NCBI GenBank assembly: GCA_963734635.1
Contig: CAVTIA010000005.1
Span: 124,001-188,000 of the forward strand
Reading direction: 5' to 3'
Source: DATCJA01 sp963734635
GTDB lineage: Bacteria > Acidobacteriota > Vicinamibacteria > Vicinamibacterales > UBA2999
DNA: 64,000 nucleotides
The stretch's first letter is position 1. Every line of letters begins with the position of its first letter. The position numbers and the translations under genes were made by a program. Under the pieces are notes generated by a model, which was not told where the DNA came from, ran no database searches, and worked only from the letters and a program-made list of their open reading frames with translations. This document shows positions 44,665-53,245 of the stretch, piece by piece.

Positions 44665-45081
44665 CTATTGAACAGCCCGGGGGTCCATCCAGAACACCTC
44701 CCAGTGATGTCCATCGAGGTCGTAGAAGCTCCAGCCGTACATAAAGCCCTGATCCTGTGGATCCATCGCGTGCTGTCCCCCGGCGGCGACGGCTTTGCGA
44801 ACCATTTCGTCCACTTCGGCCCTGCTCTCGCACGAGAGTGCGAAGAGTCCCTCACTCTGCTTGGTGGTATCGCACAGGCCGCGTCTGGTGAACGTCTTGA
44901 AGAACGGCTCGAGCAGGAGCATGACGTACGCCTCGTCGCTGACGATCATGCAAGCGGCGTTGTCGTCGCTGAATTTCGGATTGAAGTGGAAGCCCAAGGT
45001 GGAGAAAAACTCCCTCGACTTCTTCAAATCGCGAACCGGCAGATTGACAAAGAGTTTTCGTGAATGATTGCCGGCGCTCAT
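44665..45081 (-). CDS. VOC-family (glyoxalase/bleomycin-resistance fold) protein
   Basis: The product has 138 residues: RKLFVNLPVRDLKKSREFFS, TLGFHFNPKFSDDNAACMIV, YVMLLLEPFFKTF, EVDEMVRKAVAAGGQHAMDP, QDQGFMYGWSFYDLDGHHWE and VFWMDP. The pattern LPVRDLxxSxxFFxxLGF and the C-terminal F-x-D-[LP]-D-G-H-x-W-E identify a vicinal-oxygen-chelate fold. The metal ligand set is not fully conserved, so the activity is open. A leftward gene; it may be transcribed with the BNR/MoaD pair through the repeat tract. Confidence 0.83.
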   Translation of the reverse strand: MSAGNHSRKLFVNLPVRDLKKSREFFSTLGFHFNPKFSDDNAACMIVSDEAYVMLLLEPFFKTFTRRGLCDTTKQSEGLFALSCESRAEVDEMVRKAVAAGGQHAMDPQDQGFMYGWSFYDLDGHHWEVFWMDPRAVQ

Positions 45082-45362
45082 GTCGTGCCTCCTCGCGTTC
45101 GATTCAAACCTACAGACCGGCGCGCCTCCGCAAGATCATCGGGCCAGCTGAGCAACATCGATCGCAATTGCCCACCTGATATCACCCGCGCTTCCGTCCG
45201 GTCAATGAGCTTCACGCAAGCGCCCCGTGATTCTTACTTTCCGCAGCAAATGAGCATTGCTCACTTGCTCCACACTGGTTTGGAGATGTAAAGGTGTGCG
45301 GTTTTGAGCTGTCACCGTTTTTTCACAGCAACACAGGGAGCCACCGGGTTTACAGTCCGAAT

Positions 45363-46775
45363 ATGGACGTCAAGCTTCGGGCGCTGAACCGATTCGGCCT
45401 GGGTGCGCGCAGGGGTGAATCCCGGACGATCGACGATCCCCGCGGGTGGCTGCGCGCTCAGCTCGAGGCCGGGCCGCCCGTGCAGAAAGCGCCATCGCTC
45501 GCGTCTCCCTCCGCAATCGCCGCAGCGATCCGCGGTTTCCGTCAGCCAGGCCAGGCGGACCCGCAACAGCGTCAGATGGCGCGGCGGCGGCTCGTTGAAA
45601 TCGCTCTCGCTGAAGGCAGAGCGGCTGTGGAAAGTCGCGTTACGAGCGGCCGTCCATTTCTCGAGCGTCTCGTCGCGTTCTGGTCGAATCACCTGTGCGT
45701 TTCGACCGCCGCCAAAGTGCTGGTCGCGCCGCTGGCAGGAAGCTACGAACGGGATGTGATTCGGCCTCACGTCCTCGGCAAGTTCGAGGACATGGTGCTC
45801 GCCTCCGCGAAACATCCCGCGATGCTCATTTACCTCGACAACTTCCAGTCGATCGGCCCGAGCTCGCGCGCGGCTCAACTCGGACGCCGCCAAAGAACCT
45901 CCCGCGGGCTCAACGAAAACTACGCACGTGAGCTGCTCGAATTGCACACGCTGGGCGTAAACGGTGGCTACACGCAGCAGGATGTCCAGGAGCTCGCGCG
46001 GATCCTGACGGGCTGGACCATCGCCGGTCTGCTCGGTCCAGGTCGTCGTGCGATGCGTCGCGCCTCGACGCGCGGCCAGCTTCAACGCACGTCCGCGGAT
46101 CGCGATGGGGACGATGTCATCGATTTTCAGTTTCAGGACGCACTGCACGAGCCGGGAGCGAGGACGGTACTCGGATCTCGCTACCGCGAGGACGGTGTCG
46201 CACAGGGAGAGCGCGTGATCCGCGACTTGTGTCGCCATTCATCGACGGCGCAATTCGTCGCGACGAAGCTCGTCACACATTTCGTTGCCGACGATCCGCC
46301 CTCAGCTGCCGTTGAACGCATAGCTCGAGTGTTCCGCGAAAGCGGGGGCGATCTGAGGGCAGTCTCACGCGCATTGATCGAGTTGCCCGAGGCGTGGGAC
46401 GCGAGCAACCGGAAATTCCGGCCGCCGCAAGACTGGCTGGTGGCAGTGCTGCGTGCGTTCGAGGTGGATTCGTCCGGCGAGATGACCGTCGGCGTCCTGC
46501 GTCAGCTGCGTCAGCCCTTGTGGGCGCCGCAGGCGCCAAAAGGCTTCGGCGATTCGACGCAGGAGTGGGCCGACCCCGACTCATTGTTGAATCGTGCGGA
46601 GCTGGCCCGCACCTTCGCTCGTCGGCTTCGGATTCGCGACGACCCAGGGGTACTGCTCGACGCCGTTGATGTCACGGAAGGCGACCCGGTGCGAAAGGTG
46701 CTGGCGGACCGCACCATTTCTTCCGCCGATCGAGTGGCGCTCGGAGTCGCCGGCCCCGCGTTCCAGTGGAGGTGA
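45363..46775 (+). CDS. DUF1800-family protein
   Basis: ATG at 45363 begins DVKLRALNRFGLGARRGE, the usual DUF1800 start (L-N-R-x-[GT]-[FY]-G). The product has 470 residues: LERLVAFWSNHLCVSTAAKV, HVLGKFEDMVLASAKHPAML, IYLDN, LNENYARELLELHTLGVNGG, YTQQDVQELARILTGWTI, QFVATKLVTHFVADDPP and RPPQDWLVAVLRAF. The N-E-N-[YF]-A-R-E-L-[LM]-E-L-[HF]-T-L-G core is fully conserved. DUF1800 genes are almost always followed by DUF1501 genes, as here (two-base gap); they are thought to act together in export or surface chemistry but have no known reaction. Confidence 0.9.
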   Translation: MDVKLRALNRFGLGARRGESRTIDDPRGWLRAQLEAGPPVQKAPSLASPSAIAAAIRGFRQPGQADPQQRQMARRRLVEIALAEGRAAVESRVTSGRPFLERLVAFWSNHLCVSTAAKVLVAPLAGSYERDVIRPHVLGKFEDMVLASAKHPAMLIYLDNFQSIGPSSRAAQLGRRQRTSRGLNENYARELLELHTLGVNGGYTQQDVQELARILTGWTIAGLLGPGRRAMRRASTRGQLQRTSADRDGDDVIDFQFQDALHEPGARTVLGSRYREDGVAQGERVIRDLCRHSSTAQFVATKLVTHFVADDPPSAAVERIARVFRESGGDLRAVSRALIELPEAWDASNRKFRPPQDWLVAVLRAFEVDSSGEMTVGVLRQLRQPLWAPQAPKGFGDSTQEWADPDSLLNRAELARTFARRLRIRDDPGVLLDAVDVTEGDPVRKVLADRTISSADRVALGVAGPAFQWR

Positions 46776-46777
46776 AC

Positions 46778-47941
46778 ATGAACCGCCGCACGTTTGTCAG
46801 GAACATGTGTTACGGCGGCCTCGCAACCTTTGTGCTTCCGCGTGTCACGTTCGCACAGGTGCGCCACGACGGCAGGCTGGTGTTCGTGCTGCTGCGCGGC
46901 GGGTTCGACGGGCTGGCGGCAGTCGTGCCGTACGGCGACGCGCGGTACGAGTCGCTGCGCGGCGCGCTCGCGTTTCAGCCGACGGAACTGGTGGAGCTGA
47001 ACGATCTATTCGGGCTCGCACCCGGCCTGGCGCCATTGCGCGACGCGTGGCAGAGCGACGAGCTGGTCGTGCTGCATGCAATGGCCATCCCCTTCCGGAC
47101 GCGCAGCCATTTCGACGGCCAGGCGATTCTCGAAACCGGACTCGATCGCCCCGTCGGGTCGTCGGATGGCTGGCTGAACAGACTGCTGCAGACAATGCCG
47201 GGCAAGCGCTCGGGGATCGCGATTGCGGCGGGACTGCCACGATCCATGAGCGGTTCGTTCGACGTGCAGACGTGGTCGCCTGTACAACTCGGCGTCGTGG
47301 ACGATGAATACCTGGAGCGACTGGGCACACTCTATCGGGCGGATAACGTCCTTCACGGGCGTTTCGAGGCCGCGCTGCAACAGAAGGAGATGGTGGGCGA
47401 AGAATCGGCAGCAGGCCGTGGCGCCAGGCGCGGCGGAATCACGCCGATGATGCGCGCCGCCGCACGCATCATGCGCCAGGCTGACGGACCTAACATCGCT
47501 GCGATGGAATTCAGCGGGTGGGATACACACGCGAACCAGGGACTCGCTGGAGGCGCATTGGATCGGCTACTCGGACAGCTTGCCGAAGGCGTAATGGAGT
47601 TCCGAACCGAAATGGGACCCGCGTGGACGAGCACGACGATGATCATCATGACCGAGTTCGGGCGCACCGCTCGGCCGAACGGCACCCGCGGAACTGACCA
47701 CGGCACCGCAGGAGCAGGATTTATCGTCGGCCCTACGGTAAAGCGATCGGCCGTGTTTTCTGACTGGCCCGGACTGGGCGACGGTGCACTGTTCGAAGGC
47801 CGCGACCTGAAGCCGACGCTGGACACGCGCGCTGTGTTGAAGGCGGCGATCGCAGCAACGTTCGATCTCACGCCCGCGCAGGCCGGCCGGGTGTTTCCGG
47901 GATCAGATGCCGTGCGGGGTGCGTACGACCTGATGGGATGA
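46778..47941 (+). CDS. DUF1501-family secreted protein (Tat signal)
   Basis: ATG at 46778 follows GGAGG. The N-terminus NRRTFVRNMCYGGLATFVLP is a twin-arginine signal. The DUF1501 body has LVFVLLRGGFDGLAAVVPYG, LRDAWQSDELVVLHAMAIPF, RTRSHFDGQAILETG, MEFSGWDTHANQGLAGGALD, MTEFGRTARPNGTRGTDHGT and AGAGFIVGPTVK. The H-x-D, W-D-T-H and G-T-D-H-G residues match the sulfatase/alkaline-phosphatase-like active-site pattern of the family. The product has 387 residues. Its 3' end overlaps by 39 bases the convergent MFS gene. Confidence 0.9.
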   Translation: MNRRTFVRNMCYGGLATFVLPRVTFAQVRHDGRLVFVLLRGGFDGLAAVVPYGDARYESLRGALAFQPTELVELNDLFGLAPGLAPLRDAWQSDELVVLHAMAIPFRTRSHFDGQAILETGLDRPVGSSDGWLNRLLQTMPGKRSGIAIAAGLPRSMSGSFDVQTWSPVQLGVVDDEYLERLGTLYRADNVLHGRFEAALQQKEMVGEESAAGRGARRGGITPMMRAAARIMRQADGPNIAAMEFSGWDTHANQGLAGGALDRLLGQLAEGVMEFRTEMGPAWTSTTMIIMTEFGRTARPNGTRGTDHGTAGAGFIVGPTVKRSAVFSDWPGLGDGALFEGRDLKPTLDTRAVLKAAIAATFDLTPAQAGRVFPGSDAVRGAYDLMG

Positions 47942-49177
47942 GACCGCGGCCCTCGCTCCGCCGCGCTGCGCCGGAAACCGATACGGTCCAAGGCGCGATA
48001 CCAGAATGCTGGCGCCGATCAGCGCGCCGGCCAGGCCGATGAGCGCAACGTCGTAAGACCGCGTCATATCGAAGCAGATCGCCATCAGCACCGGGCCGAA
48101 CCCCGTGCCGAGTGTGAAGATCGCAAACAGGTAGCCGTACACCTCGCCGTACGCGCGCAGGCCGAAATAACGACTCACCAGAAAGCCAATCACGTCCACC
48201 TCGGCACCGAGGCCGAATCCAAGGGACATCGCCGCAAGCACCGGTCCGGGTCCAGCGACGCCTGCGGTCAGCAGCGAAATTGCGACGATCGGAAGCAGAA
48301 AGAGGCCGGCCGCAACGTACGGCGCAAAGAAGCGATCCAGTAGATAGCCCGCAGCCAGACGCCCCGCGATGGTCGATAGGCCCACCGCCGAAAGCGTCGC
48401 AGTGGCCTGTCCGACGTTCAGGCCGCGATCGGTCAACATGGGGACGAGATGGCCGACGATTCCGTTGATCGTCGTGACGACGAGGAGAACGGAAGCAGCG
48501 ATCAGCCAGAAAGACGACGACCTGAGCGATTCGGCAACGCTCAAACCGGATTGGGCCCTGGCCTGCGCGTCACCCTTCTTGATTGGCTCGGGTTCGCGAA
48601 CGAGCAGCGCGACCGACGGAAACGCCACCGCAAACGTCAGCGACCCCAGGGCGACGTAGGCGGCTCGCCATCCAAACGCGTCTATCGTCCATCGCGCGAA
48701 CTGCGGAACGACCGTGGCTCCGATACCGATTCCGGCCATCGCGATTCCGAGCGCCAATCCACGCCGCTCATCGAACCATGCAGACACCGCCTTCGCATAC
48801 GCCGGCGGCGCCTGGCCCGTGCTGATGAGACCGCAGATACCTGCCAGTGCGATGAACACGAATCGAGACGAGGGCGTCAACGAGAGAGCAGCAGTTGCAA
48901 GCGCAAACAGGGGAATGAAGGTGAGGGTGACGCGACGGACTCCATGCCGGTCGATCGCACGGCCCATGAACGGGTAAGCGAACGCGGCGAGGGTGTGACC
49001 AACGAGGAGCGACGAGGAGAACGTGGCGCGGTTCCACCCGAACTCGGTCGTGATCGGGCCGAGGAACAGGCCGAAGGTGAAGAAGACCACCGGGCCATTG
49101 GCAACCGTCAACCCCAGCATCGCGCCCAGCACGACCCACCAGGGACTCGCGAATCGCGACTTTGCGGTGTCGTTCAC
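47903..49177 (-). CDS. MFS transporter, oxalate/formate antiporter (OFA)-like
   Basis: The product has 424 residues and 12 TM segments. It starts WWVVLGAMLGLTVANGPVVF, then has GPITTEFGWNRATFSSSLLV, PFMGRAIDRHGVRRV (loop 2-3), YAKAVSAWFDERRGLALGIA, MAGIGIGATVVPQFARWTI and RLAAGYLLDRFFAPYVA. The W-F-x-x-R-R-G-x-A-x-G-I loop after TM4 is the usual OFA/monocarboxylate-porter motif. The substrate is probably a small carboxylate; this is inference. The coding end overlaps that of the DUF1501 gene in the opposite direction. Confidence 0.85.
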   Translation of the reverse strand: MNDTAKSRFASPWWVVLGAMLGLTVANGPVVFFTFGLFLGPITTEFGWNRATFSSSLLVGHTLAAFAYPFMGRAIDRHGVRRVTLTFIPLFALATAALSLTPSSRFVFIALAGICGLISTGQAPPAYAKAVSAWFDERRGLALGIAMAGIGIGATVVPQFARWTIDAFGWRAAYVALGSLTFAVAFPSVALLVREPEPIKKGDAQARAQSGLSVAESLRSSSFWLIAASVLLVVTTINGIVGHLVPMLTDRGLNVGQATATLSAVGLSTIAGRLAAGYLLDRFFAPYVAAGLFLLPIVAISLLTAGVAGPGPVLAAMSLGFGLGAEVDVIGFLVSRYFGLRAYGEVYGYLFAIFTLGTGFGPVLMAICFDMTRSYDVALIGLAGALIGASILVSRLGPYRFPAQRGGARAAVSSHQVVRTPHGI

Positions 49178-49842
49178 CGTCTTAGTTCTCGCTTCGATGC
49201 TCGTTGCGTGCAGCCAGTTTCTTCAAAATTCAGATCCCCAATCGTCTGTGCGGGGAAGAAGCGTACCGGCCCTGCCGCGCCGGCTCCGCCCGCCGGGAAA
49301 GCTCCTGCCGCTCATACTCTTTCGCCGCCGCCGCGAGTAATCAATGTTGCCTGCAACCGCGACCGTGGCATGCACCACCTGAGCTAGTTCGACACTACCT
49401 CGATCACGAGATCACGCGGCCCGAACTCGCGGCGGTGAATCGCTTCAGTCGCTTTCCAACTTCGTCGACCTGCCCGCCGCGCTGCTCGTAGTCAGTCGGC
49501 GGGCGTCGACGGCGCAGCCAGGCCGGTACACTTCTCCCCGCCACCCGGCACCCGGAAGCCGGGCGGGCGGCGCGTGCGCAAGGCCGACAACAGCGCGTAA
49601 GCCGGAAACCAGCTGGAGCGATTCTGCCGCGCGTCTTCCGCCATCGCGTTCTGGTTGTCTCGTGTCATCTCCTGACGTTTTGAGCCGCGGAACGGATGTC
49701 GCATCGAGCTAGCCGCTAGACGCGCGGGGGCCGGGAGGGCATGAGCGGAAGCTGGTTTCCCGGCCGCCGCGCCCGCGCCGTCCGCCCGGCTTCCGAGTGC
49801 CGGGAACTCGAAATGAGAGCGGCCGGTCCGTCGGCCTGCCAT
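49178..49842. other. 665-base region without a supported gene; diverged inverted repeats
   Basis: Related sequences with a CCGGGAAA core and ending in GCTCAT occur at about 49270-49320 and, inverted, at about 49741-49795. They resemble a GC-rich dispersed repeat. A short minus-strand frame (49665-49492) has an AGGAG before its ATG but no recognisable homology; I do not call it. The right end directly abuts the amidohydrolase stop codon. Confidence 0.4.
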
Positions 49843-50871
49843 TTACGCACGTGCCAGATTGAAGAACCGTTCGACGTTGGTCGTGAAGATATTCTGTTTC
49901 TCCTCTTCCGTGCACGTCGACTCGCGCACGGCGGCGATCGAGTCGCGAATCGAGGATCTGCCACCACTGGCATCGAACGGCGCGTCGCTGCCGAAGAGCA
50001 GCCGATCGGCGCCGAGAAAATCGCGTGCAACGTTGACGGCACCTGAAGAAAACGCGCCGAGGTCGCCGTAGAACAGCCGGAAGTATTCGATCGCAGGGCG
50101 AGTCAAACGCCCTTCCGTCTCGAGCCCCAAGTGCTCGTCGAACATTTCGAACATCGAACGCATACGGCCATGAAAGAACGGAATCATCGCGGCTGTGTGG
50201 TGCAACAGTATCTTCAGGTCGGGGTAGTCCTGCATGATCCCGCTGAAAACCAGCCGCATTGCCGCGGCACTGGTTTCGTACGGCCATCCGAACACCTGCC
50301 AAATCAGGTACTTCGATTCAGTTTCGGCGCCGTAGTCGGCGTGGGTCCGCCCGCGCGCCGGATGCAGGAGGATCGGCACGCGCCGCTCGGCGAGCGTCTG
50401 GAACACCGGACGGAACTCAGGCGCATCGAGGGCCCGTCCATTCAGGTTGCTGTAAATCTGTACCGCGCAAAGACCAAGCTTGCCCGTAGCACGCTCGATT
50501 TCGCGGCATGCGCGATCCGAATCGTTCATCGGCACTGCGGCAACCGCGCCGGCAAAACGTTTCGGGTACTTGACCACCAGCTCCGCGAGCTCGTCGTTCG
50601 CAATGGTCGCGAGTTCCGCAGCGGCGTTCGGCGCGATGTGTTCCGGTGGCGGCCCTGCGAGGCTGACGATCTGACGATACCCGTCGAACTCGTCCATCAT
50701 CCGAAAGCGCGCCTCGAGGCTGGTCAAGCCCTCGTAATTCGGCGCTTTTTTACCGGTGCGCACAAACTGCAGGTGCGCGGGACTGCCTGCGGCGAACTCG
50801 TGCGACCCGGCGCGGGCCCATCGCGTTTCTTCGTACTTCGGCGGGAGGATGTGGCAGAAGGCGTCAATCAT
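49843..50871 (-). CDS. Amidohydrolase-2 (ACMSD-like) family protein
   Basis: ATG at 50871 starts MIDAFCHILPPKYEETRW. The product has 342 residues of TIM-barrel amidohydrolase type: SLEARFRMMDEFDGYRQIVS, FAGAVAAVPMNDSDRACREI, RRVPILLHPARG, LKILLHHTAAMIPFFHGRM and LLFGSDAPFDA. His in LLHPAR, His in LLHHTAAM and Asp in FGSDAPF are the expected metal or catalytic residues. The N-terminal H-x-H of typical members is F-C-H here, with the first His replaced. Relatives decarboxylate aminocarboxymuconate semialdehyde or hydroxybenzoates. Substrate unknown; it may act in aromatic or acid breakdown. Confidence 0.8.
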   Translation of the reverse strand: MIDAFCHILPPKYEETRWARAGSHEFAAGSPAHLQFVRTGKKAPNYEGLTSLEARFRMMDEFDGYRQIVSLAGPPPEHIAPNAAAELATIANDELAELVVKYPKRFAGAVAAVPMNDSDRACREIERATGKLGLCAVQIYSNLNGRALDAPEFRPVFQTLAERRVPILLHPARGRTHADYGAETESKYLIWQVFGWPYETSAAAMRLVFSGIMQDYPDLKILLHHTAAMIPFFHGRMRSMFEMFDEHLGLETEGRLTRPAIEYFRLFYGDLGAFSSGAVNVARDFLGADRLLFGSDAPFDASGGRSSIRDSIAAVRESTCTEEEKQNIFTTNVERFFNLARA

Positions 50872-50979
50872 AGGGAAGACCAAAGCATAGCACCCGCCTC
50901 ATTCGAGGCGACTTTCTCACAACTGCCAACTCAAAACTCATAACTCCGACGACAACCATGATTTGATAACGTCGATCTG

Positions 50980-52266
50980 ATGGCGCAGGACAACCTGGTA
51001 GTCGATCGGCCCGTCAACACGCCGGCGCAGGTGCTGTTCGCGAGCATGATCGGCACCACCATTGAATTTTTCGATTTTTATATCTACGGCACGGCCGCAG
51101 TACTCGTCTTCCCTGCGTTGTTCTTTCCCGCGACCGATCCCGCAACAGCGACGCTGGCGTCGCTTGCCACCTTCGGGATTGCGTTTTTCGCACGTCCCGT
51201 CGGCTCCGCGTTGTTCGGTCACTTCGGCGACCGCGTCGGGCGTAAGACGACGCTCGTCGCGGCCCTTCTGACGATGGGACTGTCGACTGTGGCTATCGGA
51301 GTGTTGCCGACGTACGAGTCGATTGGACTCGCGGCGCCTGCGCTCCTCGCGCTGTGCCGCTTCGGGCAAGGCCTGGGACTGGGCGGAGAGTGGGGAGGAG
51401 CGGTACTCCTGGCGATCGAAAACGCTCCACCCGGCCGACGCGCATGGTACGGCATGTTTCCGCAGCTTGGTGCACCGGTTGGATTCTTCATGTCTACCAC
51501 CGTATTTCTCGCACTCGGCGCCGCGCTCGGAAACGATCAGTTCCTTTCGTACGGATGGCGTCTTCCGTTCCTCGCGAGCGCGGTTCTCGTGCTTGTCGGG
51601 CTCTACGTCCGTTTGACCATTACCGAAACGCCGGTGTTCGCCGCGGCTGTTCATCGACACGCACGCGTCAAGGTGCCGATGCTCGTCGTCTTGCGGCAGT
51701 ACCCTGCAACGGTGATCAGTGGCACCCTTCTGTCGCTCGCTACTTTCGTCGTGTTCTATCTGATGACGGTATTCACGCTGTCATGGGGAACGAGCGTCCT
51801 TGGGTTTACACGCGAGCAGTTTCTTCAAATCCAGCTGGTCGGCGTCGCGACGTTCGCGGTGATGATTCCGGTGTCGGCGATGTTGGCGGAGCGCGGACGC
51901 CGCCGTGTGCTGCTGGCCGCAACGGTGGCAATTGGCCTGTTCGGGCTCGTGATGGCGCCTCTGTTCGTGATGGGCACCACGGGCGCGGTGCTCACGCTCG
52001 CCATCGGCCTCGGCCTGATGGGACTCACCTACGGACCGCTTGGCACGGTGCTCTCGGAGCTGTTTCCAACGCCAGTTCGCTATACGGGCAGCTCCCTGAC
52101 ATTCAATCTGGCGGGCATTTTCGGCGCCTCGCTGGCGCCTTACATCGCCACCTGGCTCGCCAACAATTACGGGCTGCAATTTGTCGGGTATTACCTCACT
52201 GGCGCAGCCGTGCTCACGTTAATGGGTCTTCTGGCAACGCGCGAAACGAAGGACGAGAAGCTCTAA
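50980..52266 (+). CDS. MFS transporter, MHS (ShiA/ProP-like) type
   Basis: The product has 428 residues with 12 TM segments. Key motifs: VLFASMIGTTIEFFDFYIYG (MHS start), TFGIAFFARPVGSALFGHFG, DRVGRKTTL (loop 2-3), CRFGQGLGLGGEWGGAVLLA, YGWRLPFLASAVLVLVGLYV with LTITETPVF, and LSELFPTPVRYTGSSLTFNL. It differs from the MHS gene at 28572 and resembles shikimate or dicarboxylate carriers more, but the cargo cannot be fixed. It is divergent from the amidohydrolase gene, 108 bases away, and 11 bases upstream of the LON-domain gene. Confidence 0.87.
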   Translation: MAQDNLVVDRPVNTPAQVLFASMIGTTIEFFDFYIYGTAAVLVFPALFFPATDPATATLASLATFGIAFFARPVGSALFGHFGDRVGRKTTLVAALLTMGLSTVAIGVLPTYESIGLAAPALLALCRFGQGLGLGGEWGGAVLLAIENAPPGRRAWYGMFPQLGAPVGFFMSTTVFLALGAALGNDQFLSYGWRLPFLASAVLVLVGLYVRLTITETPVFAAAVHRHARVKVPMLVVLRQYPATVISGTLLSLATFVVFYLMTVFTLSWGTSVLGFTREQFLQIQLVGVATFAVMIPVSAMLAERGRRRVLLAATVAIGLFGLVMAPLFVMGTTGAVLTLAIGLGLMGLTYGPLGTVLSELFPTPVRYTGSSLTFNLAGIFGASLAPYIATWLANNYGLQFVGYYLTGAAVLTLMGLLATRETKDEKL

Positions 52267-52277
52267 ACTACGTGGCT

Positions 52278-52988
52278 ATGAAATTCACGACGGCAGCATG
52301 TGTCGGTGCCCTGGCAGCGCTCGTGTTACTTCCGCGCGTCGCGTCGGCGCAGACCGCAGGGTCGAATGCCGGATCGCGCACCAGCGGGCTTCCCGCCGTG
52401 ATTCCAATCTTCCCTCTCGAGAGCCCGACGCTCTTCCCGAACGCCGCATTTCCACTGCATATCTTCGAGCCGCGCTATCGAGCGATGATTGCCGACGCGC
52501 TCAAAGGCGACCGCATCATCGGCATGGTGATGCTGCAGCCCGGCCATGAGTCGGAGTACGAAGGACGGCCGCCAATCTTTCCGATTGGATGCGCCGGCCT
52601 GATTACCGATTACGAACAGCTGCCCGACGGCCGCTACAACATCGTGCTCGGGGGCCTGGTGAAGTTTCGCGTGACCGGCGAGGACAACAGCCGGCCATAC
52701 CGCCTGGCGAGTGTGGAGACGATCCCTGAAGTGCTTGACGATCGAGGAACCGAGGCGCTGCGCCAGGAACGCGAGCGATTGACGTCGTTGATGTCCGCGC
52801 TCTACGACCAGTTCGGGTTTCCCGACCCCCCTCCCGGAGTGCCGGACGAGCAGGTCGTCGACGAGCTCGCTGAGCATCTGCCGCTGGCACCGCTCGCGCG
52901 TCAGAAACTCCTCGAGCAGGAAAGCCCGCTTGCGCGCGCCAGCACACTCGTAAAGCTGCTTGAAGCGGTAGTGAAAACGCCGCGCTGA
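52278..52988 (+). CDS. Secreted LON-substrate-binding-domain protein
   Basis: The product has 236 residues. Signal peptide KFTTAACVGALAALVLLPRV-ASAQ, then the Lon N-terminal domain: LPAVIPIFPLESPTLFPNAA, FPLHIFEPRYRAMIADALKG, RIIGMVMLQPGHE, PIGCAGLITDYEQLPDGRYN and IVLGGLVKFRVTGE, followed by a helical tail ending LARASTLVKLLEAVVKTPR. There is no ATPase or peptidase part. Free-standing LON domains are usually cytoplasmic, so the clear signal peptide is unusual. Its stop codon is the first in-frame stop of the integrase remnant behind it. Confidence 0.83.
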   Translation: MKFTTAACVGALAALVLLPRVASAQTAGSNAGSRTSGLPAVIPIFPLESPTLFPNAAFPLHIFEPRYRAMIADALKGDRIIGMVMLQPGHESEYEGRPPIFPIGCAGLITDYEQLPDGRYNIVLGGLVKFRVTGEDNSRPYRLASVETIPEVLDDRGTEALRQERERLTSLMSALYDQFGFPDPPPGVPDEQVVDELAEHLPLAPLARQKLLEQESPLARASTLVKLLEAVVKTPR

Positions 52989-53213
52989 GCAAGTCAGCCG
53001 GCCATCGCGGCCGCGCGGCGGGCCGGCCTGACGAAGCGGGTGAGTCCCCACACGATGCGTCACAGCTTTGCCACGGCATTGCTCGAAGACGGGTACGACA
53101 TCCGCACGGTCCAGGAGCTGCTGGGGCATCGTGACGTCCGGACGACGATGACGTATCTGCACGTGATGAATCGTGGGGCGCTGGCGGTGAAGAGCCCGAT
53201 GGATCGGCTGTGA
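52989..53213 (+). pseudogene. C-terminal remnant of an integron-type tyrosine recombinase (IntI-like)
   Basis: In frame after a TGA at 52986, the sequence reads AIAAARRAGLTKRVSPHTMR, HSFATALLEDGYDIRTVQEL, LGHRDVRTTMTYLHVMNRGA and LAVKSPMDRL. It contains the catalytic box II H-x-x-R (HTMRHSFAT), the LLGH(R)D motif and the catalytic Tyr in TYLHVMNRG; the Y-x-H-V-x-N-R-G-x-x-x-V-[KR]-S-P ending is that of integron integrases. There is no start codon or N-terminal two-thirds, so it is a fragment. No attC-like repeats were seen around it. Confidence 0.75.
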
Positions 53214-53245
53214 GCGAATACGCGCGAACCTGGCGTGATCACTGT

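Noticed and set aside
48449..49387. A 312-codon open frame on the plus strand
   Set aside because: It is antisense to the OFA-like transporter and is rich in Arg/Gly/Ser with no domain.
52989..53245. Integron cassette array or attI site
   Set aside because: No 59-base-element-like inverted core sites were found around the integrase fragment.
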